From Lentisphaeria bacterium (GTDB lineage Bacteria > Verrucomicrobiota > Lentisphaeria > Victivallales > JAUVCU01): a stretch of DNA of 10,410 nucleotides. The translations under genes and the position numbers were made by a program. The stretch covers positions 1 to 10,410 of the forward strand of contig JAUVCU010000030.1 of the NCBI GenBank assembly GCA_030590715.1, in the 5' to 3' direction. Position 1 is the first letter of the stretch. Every line of letters begins with the position of its first letter. The notes under the pieces were generated by a model. That model ran no database searches, was not told where the DNA came from, and saw only the letters and a program-made list of their open reading frames with translations. Below are positions 1-4,963 of the stretch, in pieces.

Positions 1-303
1 CATTGCCTTAAGAGCTTTAACTTCGCTCCACTCCCATGCGCTATGAGCTTTTGAAAGCTTAAAAACACAATCAATAATCGGCATGCATTCGTAAAACTTT
101 GCAAGACCAGGAGGGCACACTACAATTAGTTTTTTACCTTCCGGAATTACTTTTTTAAGCTGAACAAGAGCTGGCAACGTCATAATTGCATCGCCGAGCC
201 AATTAGGAGACCTTACAACTAATCCCTCGCCCCACTGCTCCGGCTTAACGTTATAAACCGGAAAACGCGGTACTTCACCAACATTAAAAATAGTTTTATT
301 CAT
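1..303 (-). CDS. waaF: LPS heptosyltransferase, WaaF/RfaF type (N-terminal 101 residues, runs off left edge)
   Basis: I translated this from the reverse strand: 101 codons open to the window edge with no stop, so the gene is partial and its 3' end is missing. After about 28 residues comes VVRSPNWLGDAIMTLPAL, the hallmark N-terminal strand and loop of GT9-family (GT-B fold) ADP-heptose:LPS heptosyltransferases, in particular the NWLGDAVMTLPA form of heptosyltransferase II. The family adds L-glycero-D-manno-heptose to the inner core of lipopolysaccharide at the cytoplasmic face of the inner membrane. The N-terminal extension before the first strand is longer than usual, since many homologues start about 4 residues before this motif. 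No ATG lies inside it to offer a shorter start. A weak GAGG lies 8 nt upstream of the ATG. It follows the S23 gene on the same strand after 110 bp of repeats with no visible terminator, so read-through is possible. Another GT9 heptosyltransferase subtype cannot be excluded from this fragment. Confidence 0.82.
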   Translation of the reverse strand, partial: MNKTIFNVGEVPRFPVYNVKPEQWGEGLVVRSPNWLGDAIMTLPALVQLKKVIPEGKKLIVVCPPGLAKFYECMPIIDCVFKLSKAHSAWEWSEVKALKAM

Positions 304-323
304 AAAACAGCCTCAAACTTAAT

Positions 324-390
324 AAAATATGAAATAGGAGACAGGAGGTATGTTCTTAAAATATGAAACAGGGAATATGAGACAGGAAGT
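324..390. repeat. Degenerate short repeats between the S23 gene and waaF
   Basis: The unit AATATGARAYAGG occurs at 326-338, 360-372 and 374-386, the last two in a 14-bp period. Seen another way, AAAATATGAAATAGG (324-338) plus AGACAGGAGGT (339-349) is repeated as AAAATATGAAACAGG (358-372) plus AGACAGGAAGT (380-390), with 7 bases inserted between the two parts. I see no ORF here and no hairpin with a U-run. The bases after it (389-400, GTGTCAGGCACC) carry a short GTG/CAC dyad. Confidence 0.75.
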
Positions 391-399
391 GTCAGGCAC

Positions 400-427
400 C
401 TACTTCAGCTTTCCTACTTCAGCTTTC
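400..427. repeat. Perfect 14-bp tandem duplication at the ancestral S23 stop codon
   Basis: CTACTTCAGCTTTC occurs twice back to back (400-413 and 414-427). On the minus strand the inner copy encodes the last codons and the TAG stop (414-416) of the un-shifted S23 frame. The outer copy is a downstream duplicate of that same gene end. It has the same period as the flanking AATATGARAYAGG units. Confidence 0.9.
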
Positions 428-477
428 TTTTCTTTTTTTCTTTAAAAAAAATTGACGTCAGAATTGCCATTAGTTCA
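414..477 (-). pseudogene. Lost 3' end of the S23 four-helix-bundle gene, out of frame with the current ORF
   Basis: If one 10-bp copy of the duplication at 478-502 is removed, the S23 reading frame no longer stops at 478. It continues through this stretch as ADELMAILTSIFFKEKKKRKLK and then TAG at 414-416. That gives a 124-residue protein, close to the usual family length, with the typical EADEL-x-A-I final helix and a basic tail. The stretch keeps an undamaged reading frame, which suggests the frameshift is recent. It is not translated as part of the gene in the sequence as given. Confidence 0.75.
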
Positions 478-502
478 TCAGCTTCTGTCAGCTTCTGTCA
501 GC
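478..502. repeat. 10-bp tandem duplication (2.5 copies) that frameshifts the S23 gene
   Basis: TCAGCTTCTG repeats with period 10 over 25 bases. Read on the minus strand, one copy gives GAA GCT GAT GAA (EADE, the family consensus). The extra copy gives GAA GCT GAC AGA AGC TGA (EADRS-stop). The unit length is not a multiple of three, so it shifts the frame. Confidence 0.92.
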
Positions 503-798
503 AAATCATGCATTTTGTGTTCATCGAACAATCCAGACTCAATAATAAGCTCAAACCAATACATGCTTTCTTCAAGTTCCTGCATCCCACCTTCCAGCTT
601 GCTGATAAATTCGGCCGTGGAGCGCGCTCTAGGTCCTTCTCTATAATGCGCCCCGACAGATGTCGCAGACCTTAGAACTTGCTTGCCTAAAACCTGGGCA
701 ACCGTTGATTTAGGAAGGACAGAGTACATCTTTATCACTCTAAGAGCAAAGTTACGTGTACGCACTTTTAAATCAATTGGTTGATTCCCTGTGGTCAT
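478..798 (-). CDS. Four-helix-bundle protein, S23 / 23S rRNA intervening-sequence family, truncated by a tandem duplication
   Basis: This is a 106-residue protein whose core IDLKVRTRNFAL, LRSATSVGAHYREGPRARS, EFISKLEGGMQELEES and YWFELIIESGLF matches the S23 family of small helical proteins. These were first found encoded by intervening sequences inside 23S rRNA genes, but many are standalone chromosomal genes. Their molecular role is unknown. The order of blocks fits helices 1 to 4. The last helix is cut short: after LLTEAD the frame shifts at a 10-bp tandem duplication and ends with RS-stop, so about 18 residues are missing. The start at 798 has no Shine-Dalgarno sequence and lies inside a 14-bp-period repeat. 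A different true start is possible, though residues follow the family from about position 8. It lies 31 bp after the S1-domain gene on the same strand and may be co-transcribed with it. No rRNA sequence surrounds it. Confidence 0.85.
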   Translation of the reverse strand: MTTGNQPIDLKVRTRNFALRVIKMYSVLPKSTVAQVLGKQVLRSATSVGAHYREGPRARSTAEFISKLEGGMQELEESMYWFELIIESGLFDEHKMHDLLTEADRS

Positions 799-824
799 AT
801 TTCAGCATTCATATTTCAGGTTTC
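795..824. repeat. 14-bp-period repeat covering the S23 start codon
   Basis: TCATATTTCAG occurs at 795-805 and again at 809-819 (11 of 11 bases), followed by a partial third element GTTTCAG. On the minus strand this reads as repeated CTGAAATATGA. The proposed ATG of the S23 gene (796-798) is inside one copy. Period and composition resemble the repeats on the other side of the gene. Confidence 0.75.
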
Positions 825-829
825 AGATC

Positions 830-2269
830 TTACAGATCCAAACCGTCGAATAGTCCGCCAAGTCCACCAAGATCCGATGCGCTAACATCAAAGTGGCTCG
901 TGTTCAGCTTTGCACTCTCCGCATCTTTCTCAAGTTTTTCAGGAGTTGTCAAAGAAATACGGTCTCCCTTGATTTCCTGAACAACAACATTTACATGATC
1001 TCCAGCCGTGAATTTTCCGTTAAGGAAGCTAAGAGCGTTGTTCTGGCTGATTTTCTCAGTTCCGACCTGGCTGATATGAAGTAGACCACTTTTTCTGCTT
1101 GTAAGCTTAACGAATACACCGAAGTCAGTAATTCCATCAACAATACCATCTACAGCAAGACCTTCTTCAATCACGGCGTTATCAGAAAGCTTTACAGCAT
1201 CTTTAGCTACATAACCTTCTTGAGCCATTCCATCAAGAGCGCTTTTTGAAAGAGCAATACGCTGTTTTTCATCATCGAAGTTCTCGATAACAACTTCAAC
1301 TTTATCGCCAACAGAAACAACTTCACGAGGGTGGTTAATTCGTTTTCCTGTTCCGAATTTAGAGATATGGATCATTCCTTCAACACCTTTCTCAAGCTGA
1401 GCAAAGGCTCCGAATGATTCAAGACGCGTGATAGTAGCTGTAACGGTAGATCCAAGAGGGAATTTTTCTGCAAGAGATTCCCACGGAGTTTGAGCGGAAC
1501 GGAAACTCAAAGTGATTTTATTCGCATCCCAGTTAAGGTCTTTAACCTTAACACTTACAACATCGCCAGGAGCGACGTAATCAAGAGCGCTATCAGTACG
1601 GCTCCACGATAGTTCAGAGATCGGAATAAATCCATCAACACCATCAAGGTCTACAAATACACCAAAGTCCATAACTTTAGCAACGGTTCCAGAGATAAGA
1701 TCTCCAACGGTCAGCGTTTCCTGAAGTTTTTCTCTTTTTACTTCGCGCTCCTGTTCAATCATTTTTCTGCGCGAAACAACAAAGTTTCCACGGTTCATTT
1801 CAGAGATTGTGAAAGAATACGTGTTTCCGATAAAGATTGAAGTATCGGGAACGCGGTGAAGGCTCATCTGCGAGAATGGGCAAAACGCCTGTTCTCCGGC
1901 GATTTTAACAGAGAAACCACCTTTTCTTTCTTCCAGAACTTTACCATCGACAGGAATTCCATTTGCGTATGCATCTTCTAATTGAGCGTTGCTCACTGCT
2001 CCTGACATTTTTACAGTAAGATTGATACTTCCATCAGACGAATCAAGATAAAACGCCTCAACCTCATCTCCAACTTTTACAGTAAGTTCACCGTCTTCAC
2101 ATAGTTCTTCCCGGCTTATAATTCCTTCACTCGTAGATTTAACATCTACAAAAATTGTGTTTTTAGTGATTGAAACAATAGTTCCTTTAACTTTTTGACC
2201 AGGTTCAAAACTTGTAACCAAATTATCAAAGCTAGCTTCAAAATAGCTCGCAAAATCTTCCGTTGACAT
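830..2269 (-). CDS. S1 RNA-binding-domain protein with five S1 repeats (ribosomal protein S1-like)
   Basis: The protein has 479 residues if it starts at MSTEDFASYF. I chose that ATG (2267-2269) because AGGAAA (2276-2281) sits 6 nt upstream. The frame is open to an ATG at 2356, but those 29 extra residues resemble nothing in the family. S1/OB-fold repeats fall at about 22-88, 105-168 (the most divergent), 187-258, 269-343 and 370-442. Repeats 3 to 5 carry the classic pattern of G-x-V, DFGVFV or SFGAFA, G-x-x-G-F/M/L-I/L-H/P-I-S, and a closing KI-x-LS strand. The C-terminus ends in a glycine-rich GGLGGLFDGLDL tail. Five repeats is one fewer than the six of typical Gram-negative S1, and the acidic start is S1-like. 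It may be the organism's S1 or a paralogous mRNA-binding protein. It probably binds single-stranded RNA in the cytoplasm during translation. Confidence 0.88.
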   Translation of the reverse strand: MSTEDFASYFEASFDNLVTSFEPGQKVKGTIVSITKNTIFVDVKSTSEGIISREELCEDGELTVKVGDEVEAFYLDSSDGSINLTVKMSGAVSNAQLEDAYANGIPVDGKVLEERKGGFSVKIAGEQAFCPFSQMSLHRVPDTSIFIGNTYSFTISEMNRGNFVVSRRKMIEQEREVKREKLQETLTVGDLISGTVAKVMDFGVFVDLDGVDGFIPISELSWSRTDSALDYVAPGDVVSVKVKDLNWDANKITLSFRSAQTPWESLAEKFPLGSTVTATITRLESFGAFAQLEKGVEGMIHISKFGTGKRINHPREVVSVGDKVEVVIENFDDEKQRIALSKSALDGMAQEGYVAKDAVKLSDNAVIEEGLAVDGIVDGITDFGVFVKLTSRKSGLLHISQVGTEKISQNNALSFLNGKFTAGDHVNVVVQEIKGDRISLTTPEKLEKDAESAKLNTSHFDVSASDLGGLGGLFDGLDL

Positions 2270-2341
2270 AATAGATTTCCTAATTGTATGTTCATATTCT
2301 AATTTTATAAAAGCACTATAGCTTAGCATTAGCTCAAAAAA

Positions 2342-2354
2342 GTTCACCCCGAAC
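2342..2354. promoter_or_regulatory. Small dyad GTTC-ACCCC-GAAC at the start of the S1-gene transcript
   Basis: The 4-bp arms GTTC and GAAC are separated by five bases. They lie just downstream of the predicted transcription start of the S1-domain gene. They could be a small operator half-site pair or a leader hairpin. The arms are short, so chance is a real alternative. Confidence 0.25.
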
Positions 2355-2366
2355 ATCTTGTTTTAA

Positions 2367-2395
2367 AGAATAAAGTTAGCTATAAAAAATGTAAA
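2367..2395 (-). promoter_or_regulatory. Candidate sigma-70 promoter for the S1-domain gene
   Basis: On the minus strand TTTACA (2390-2395) and TATTCT (2367-2372) are separated by exactly 17 bp. Five of six bases match the -35 consensus and four of six match the -10. Transcription would begin near 2360, giving a leader of about 90 nt before the ATG at 2269. Confidence 0.45.
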
Positions 2396-2410
2396 AGAAT
2401 CTGATCTATT

Positions 2411-2439
2411 TTGCTAAGCACTTGGTATGCACTTATAAA
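2411..2439 (+). promoter_or_regulatory. Candidate sigma-70 promoter for gltA
   Basis: TTGCTA (2411-2416) and TATAAA (2434-2439) are separated by 17 bp, with four and five of six consensus matches. The leader would be about 225 nt, which is long. GCACTT occurs twice 11 bp apart (2418-2423 and 2429-2434), mostly within the spacer. Given the AT-rich background this is only a candidate. Confidence 0.35.
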
Positions 2440-2673
2440 TACAAAAGAGATGACTTGAAAAAGAGTACTTTTAGAGTAAATTGTGCAGCTAATTGACTTT
2501 GAATTATCACTTAATCTGTTTTACTCATAATAAAAGACTAAAAAAGCCACCACATCTTCGGCCGCATCTATTTTTCTGTAATAGTCTATTGAGATAGAAC
2601 AGTTTCCAGAGTCAAAATACTTGAATAAAAAATAATAATTATAAATAAATGATAACAAAACAAGGAACTGCCA

Positions 2674-3960
2674 ATGTCAAAATTCGCTGAACTAAAGCTC
2701 GGTAAACAGACATACAAACTTCCTATAATCACGGGAACAGAAGGTGAAAAAGCGATAGATATCACAAACCTTCGCGCTGAAAGTGGACTAATCACTTTCG
2801 ATCCGGGTTTCGGTAATACTGGATCATGTACAAGTAAAATCACTTACATAGATGGAAACAAGGGAATTCTTAGATACAGAGGAATACCCGTTGACGAGCT
2901 AGCTGAAAAATCAACATTTGTTGAAACAGCCCACCTGCTTATACACAATAAGCTGCCTTCAAAATGCCAATTGAACAGTTTTTCACAACTTTTAACAAAA
3001 CACTCGTTAATGCATGAAGACATGCGTCACTTTTTCGACGGCTTTCCACGCGGCTCACACCCGATGTACATCCTGTCGACTATGATCAACGCGCTTTCCG
3101 CATTCTACCCGAATGTTGATGCCGAATCACTAAAGGGCGATATTGATGAAACTGCAGCGCGCCTGATATCGATTGTTAGAACATTCGCAGCATTTGCATA
3201 CAAAAAGTCTATTGGTGAGCCGATCGTATACCCTCGCCACGACTTATCATACTGCGCAAACTTCCTGAACATGATGTTCGACTCTCCGGTAAAGCCATAT
3301 GAGATTGATCCAGAAATAGTCAAAGCACTGGATAGACTGCTTATAATCCACGCAGACCACGAGCAAAACTGTTCAACTTCTGCGGTCAGAGTTATCGGAA
3401 GTGCTCAAGTAAACATCTACTCAACAATTTCTGCAGGAATAAACGCACTTTCAGGACCGCTTCACGGTGGAGCCAACCAGGCTGTTATCTCTATGCTTGA
3501 AGGCATCGTTAAACGCGGTGGTAACGTTGACAAAGTTATTGAAAAAGCAAAAGACAAGAAAAACCCGTTCAGGTTAATGGGATTCGGACACCGAATCTAC
3601 AAAACAGTCGATCCGCGAGCAAAGATAATCAAACAGTCATGCCATGATATTCTTGAAAAATTAAACATCAACGATCCGCTTCTTGATGTTGCTATGGAAC
3701 TTGAAGAAAAGGCTACTAATGATGAATACTTCCTGTCACGTAACCTTTACCCTAATGTTGATTTCTACAGTGGTATTATCTACCGCGCCATTGGAATCCC
3801 TTCAAATATGATGACTGTTATGTTCGCACTTGGTCGTCTACCAGGATGGATATCTCAATGGAAAGAGATGATCTCGACAAAAGGCGCAAAAATAGCTCGT
3901 CCGCGTCAGATTTACAAAGGTAGAGCTCTTACGAAGTACCAAGCACCTCAAGACTGCTAG
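2674..3960 (+). CDS. gltA: Citrate synthase, type II (hexameric bacterial form)
   Basis: Condenses acetyl-CoA with oxaloacetate to citrate, the entry step of the TCA cycle, in the cytoplasm. The protein has 428 residues, essentially the length of E. coli GltA (427), and aligns end to end with that class. Catalytic residues are present at nearly the same numbers: His264 in GPLHGGAN, His306 in MGFGHRIYK and Asp363 in NVDFYSG. Other signatures are LRYRGIPVDELAE (67-78), HADHEQNCSTSAVR (226-239), the FALGRLPGWISQWKEM segment and a closing ARPRQIYKG. The start is fixed by AAGGAA 6 nt upstream. 2-methylcitrate synthase is less likely because the full large type II architecture, including the N-terminal beta-rich segment, is present. 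It stands alone: divergent from the S1-domain gene and closed by its own terminator. Confidence 0.97.
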   Translation: MSKFAELKLGKQTYKLPIITGTEGEKAIDITNLRAESGLITFDPGFGNTGSCTSKITYIDGNKGILRYRGIPVDELAEKSTFVETAHLLIHNKLPSKCQLNSFSQLLTKHSLMHEDMRHFFDGFPRGSHPMYILSTMINALSAFYPNVDAESLKGDIDETAARLISIVRTFAAFAYKKSIGEPIVYPRHDLSYCANFLNMMFDSPVKPYEIDPEIVKALDRLLIIHADHEQNCSTSAVRVIGSAQVNIYSTISAGINALSGPLHGGANQAVISMLEGIVKRGGNVDKVIEKAKDKKNPFRLMGFGHRIYKTVDPRAKIIKQSCHDILEKLNINDPLLDVAMELEEKATNDEYFLSRNLYPNVDFYSGIIYRAIGIPSNMMTVMFALGRLPGWISQWKEMISTKGAKIARPRQIYKGRALTKYQAPQDC

Positions 3961-3976
3961 AACCCTACACGACAGC

Positions 3977-4014
3977 AAAAAGCCCTGACTTATATTTATA
4001 AGCCAGGGCTTTTT
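3977..4014 (+). terminator. Rho-independent terminator of gltA, probably bidirectional
   Basis: AAAAAGCCCTG (3977-3987) pairs with CAGGGCTTTTT (4004-4014). The loop region itself is self-complementary (CTTATA/TATAAG), extending the stem. A T-run follows on the plus strand and an A-run precedes it, so it could also stop transcripts arriving from the minus-strand gene at 4058-4702. Confidence 0.92.
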
Positions 4015-4032
4015 ATTTATCTCGAAATAATT

Positions 4033-4056
4033 AAAAACAAACCTCAGATTAGGTTT
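4033..4056 (-). terminator. Weak intrinsic terminator of the cysteine-rich gene
   Basis: Immediately after the stop codon, the minus strand reads AAACCT-AATCTG-AGGTTT (4056-4039) followed by GTTTTTAA. The 6-bp stem is weak, and the stronger gltA hairpin lies just beyond as a back-up. Confidence 0.5.
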
Positions 4057-4057
4057 C

Positions 4058-4702
4058 TTAGCGATGAGGTACGAGATAATTGATAGACGGCAACTCGACA
4101 TCCAAATACTCTTTTGCAATTTCAGGAATAACCATCACTCCATGCTTCCTGTCGATCTTCCACGACTCTTCCCGCCCTTGTTGACACCACGGCCTCTGAA
4201 AACAACCAGGACAATACCCATCACACCCCGTAACAGTAACCGGAACCTTATTCCTCTTGGACAGAAAAACCTCATCACAAAGCTCTTCCTTTAAATACCG
4301 ACAAGCAAGCCCGGGAGGAATCACACCTAAAAAATCAACATAAAGAGAATATTGACCAAGATACACCTTTATTGATTCCAACCCGACGCAATCCTCACTT
4401 CCCGGCACCCTATTATAATCAAGAAATGCACCAAGCCTGCAGTTACAAACCCAGGACTCAAACTTACCCCATCGGTCTTCCGTACCCTTCCCGAGAATAA
4501 TAGATGGAATAGAATCCCGCATTCCACTAATCACACATTCATCCCCACTAACTTTATAAGCATGAACAAACCCCAACAAAGCTATCAACTCAATATTCTG
4601 TTCTTCAATACTGCTAGGCAACAGACCGCAAACTTCACAAATATCCAACCCCATCTCCTCAAACTTCTGTTTAATAAATACATTCTCTGCATATACATCC
4701 AT
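4058..4702 (-). CDS. Uncharacterised cysteine-rich protein with a C-terminal CX3CX2CX5C cluster
   Basis: I do not recognise this family. The start at 4702 (MDVYAENVFIKQKF) gives 214 residues and has GAG 8 nt upstream. An in-frame ATG at 4735 would add 11 residues but has no ribosome binding site. Counted from the longer form there are 12 cysteines: 33 and 36 (CEVC), 67, 97 and 99 (CNC), 116, 145, 153, then 171, 175, 178 and 184 in GCDGYCPGCFQRPWC. That last cluster, CX3CX2CX5C, looks like a metal site (zinc or Fe-S). No signal peptide or membrane segment is evident, so it is probably cytoplasmic. The CX3CX2C spacing recalls radical-SAM enzymes, but it lies near the C-terminus with no following barrel. 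The CX2CX5C part recalls SPASM-type cluster ligands, but the rest of that domain is not visible. It diverges from thrH and shares a dyad with it, hinting at joint regulation. Confidence 0.7.
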   Translation of the reverse strand: MDVYAENVFIKQKFEEMGLDICEVCGLLPSSIEEQNIELIALLGFVHAYKVSGDECVISGMRDSIPSIILGKGTEDRWGKFESWVCNCRLGAFLDYNRVPGSEDCVGLESIKVYLGQYSLYVDFLGVIPPGLACRYLKEELCDEVFLSKRNKVPVTVTGCDGYCPGCFQRPWCQQGREESWKIDRKHGVMVIPEIAKEYLDVELPSINYLVPHR

Positions 4703-4756
4703 TTTGTGTTCTCGTTTTTGAAAATTAGACAGCATCTAAACGGCAAGGAAAACAGC

Positions 4757-4767
4757 CTACGAAGTAG
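4757..4767. promoter_or_regulatory. Operator-like dyad CTAC-GAA-GTAG at the start of the cysteine-rich gene transcript
   Basis: A perfect 4-bp dyad around a 3-base centre. On the minus strand it reads ACTACTTCGTAG, which matches the dyad near the thrH promoter (4857-4871) at 11 of 12 bases. It lies 5-15 bp downstream of the -10 box of the minus-strand gene, a position where a bound repressor would block initiation. Confidence 0.5.
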
Positions 4768-4771
4768 TCGA

Positions 4772-4777
4772 ATTATA
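4772..4777 (-). promoter_or_regulatory. Perfect -10 box (TATAAT) for the cysteine-rich gene
   Basis: The minus strand reads CTTGTATAATTCG, an exact consensus -10. No good -35 hexamer stands 16-18 bp upstream, so the promoter may depend on an activator. The predicted start, near 4765, leaves a leader of 30 or 63 nt depending on the start codon. Confidence 0.5.
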
Positions 4778-4856
4778 CAAGATAATATTGAAATTAAACA
4801 CATATGTTTTACTCATTTTTTAAATAAAAAAGCAATACACACGCACTTTGTATTTT

Positions 4857-4871
4857 TACTACTTGGTAGTA
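4857..4871. promoter_or_regulatory. Operator-like dyad TACTAC-TTG-GTAGTA overlapping the thrH -35 region
   Basis: Perfect 6-bp arms around three central bases. It shares ACTACTT-S-GTAG with the dyad at 4757-4767, centre to centre about 102 bp apart. It overlaps the candidate -35 hexamer TTGGTA of thrH. The symmetry and the two copies suggest binding sites for a dimeric regulator. Confidence 0.5.
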
Positions 4872-4892
4872 CTTTTAGGGCATAAATAAAAT
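4863..4892 (+). promoter_or_regulatory. Candidate promoter of thrH
   Basis: TTGGTA (4863-4868) and TAAAAT (4887-4892) are separated by 18 bp, with four and five of six consensus matches. Transcription would start near 4899, at the base of the inverted repeat 4900-4941. Confidence 0.4.
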
Positions 4893-4899
4893 AACAGAT

Positions 4900-4953
4900 A
4901 TGTGTATAAAGTTTTATTGCAGTAAATAAACATATACACATGCAGTAAATAAA
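4900..4953 (+). repeat. Nested direct and inverted repeats in the thrH leader
   Basis: A 13-bp direct repeat, TGCAGTAAATAAA, lies at 4918-4930 and 4941-4953. An inverted repeat ATGTGTATA (4900-4908) and TATACACAT (4933-4941) encloses the first copy in a 24-nt loop. The second direct copy ends at the thrH ribosome binding site, AGAGG (4953-4957). Confidence 0.7.
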
Positions 4954-4963
4954 GAGGTTACCC

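Larger units (their letters stand above)
2270..2673. other. Divergent intergenic region between the S1-domain gene and gltA
   Basis: These 404 bp contain no convincing gene or RNA. The left third carries the S1-gene promoter and leader, and the middle carries a possible gltA promoter. TTGACT at 2493-2498 is a good -35 hexamer, but no -10 box sits 16-18 bp downstream. The right end is very AT-rich up to the gltA ribosome binding site, AAGGAA at 2662-2667. No strong hairpin was found. Confidence 0.7.

Noticed and set aside
442..460. A-rich slippery run in the S23 tail as a programmed frameshift site
   Set aside because: The in-frame TGA (478-480) comes before this run in the direction of translation, so ribosomes would terminate before reaching it.
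2270..2356. N-terminal extension of the S1-domain protein to the ATG at 2356
   Set aside because: The 29 extra residues have no family resemblance. The ATG at 2269 has an AGGAAA ribosome binding site at ideal spacing. The longer start would sit almost at the predicted transcript start.
2490..2531. TTGACT (2493-2498) with CATAAT (2526-2531) as the gltA promoter
   Set aside because: The 27-bp spacing is far from the 16-18 bp needed, and no acceptable -10 box lies at the right distance.
2586..2843. 85-codon hydrophobic ORF on the minus strand over the start of gltA
   Set aside because: It overlaps conserved gltA coding sequence and has no ribosome binding site or recognisable protein features. 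It is an antisense shadow.
4150..4240. The CX3CX2C motif in the cysteine-rich protein as a radical-SAM signature
   Set aside because: It lies near the C-terminus with under 60 residues following, so no barrel can form after it. The residue before the third Cys is Gly instead of the usual aromatic, and no other radical-SAM motif is visible.
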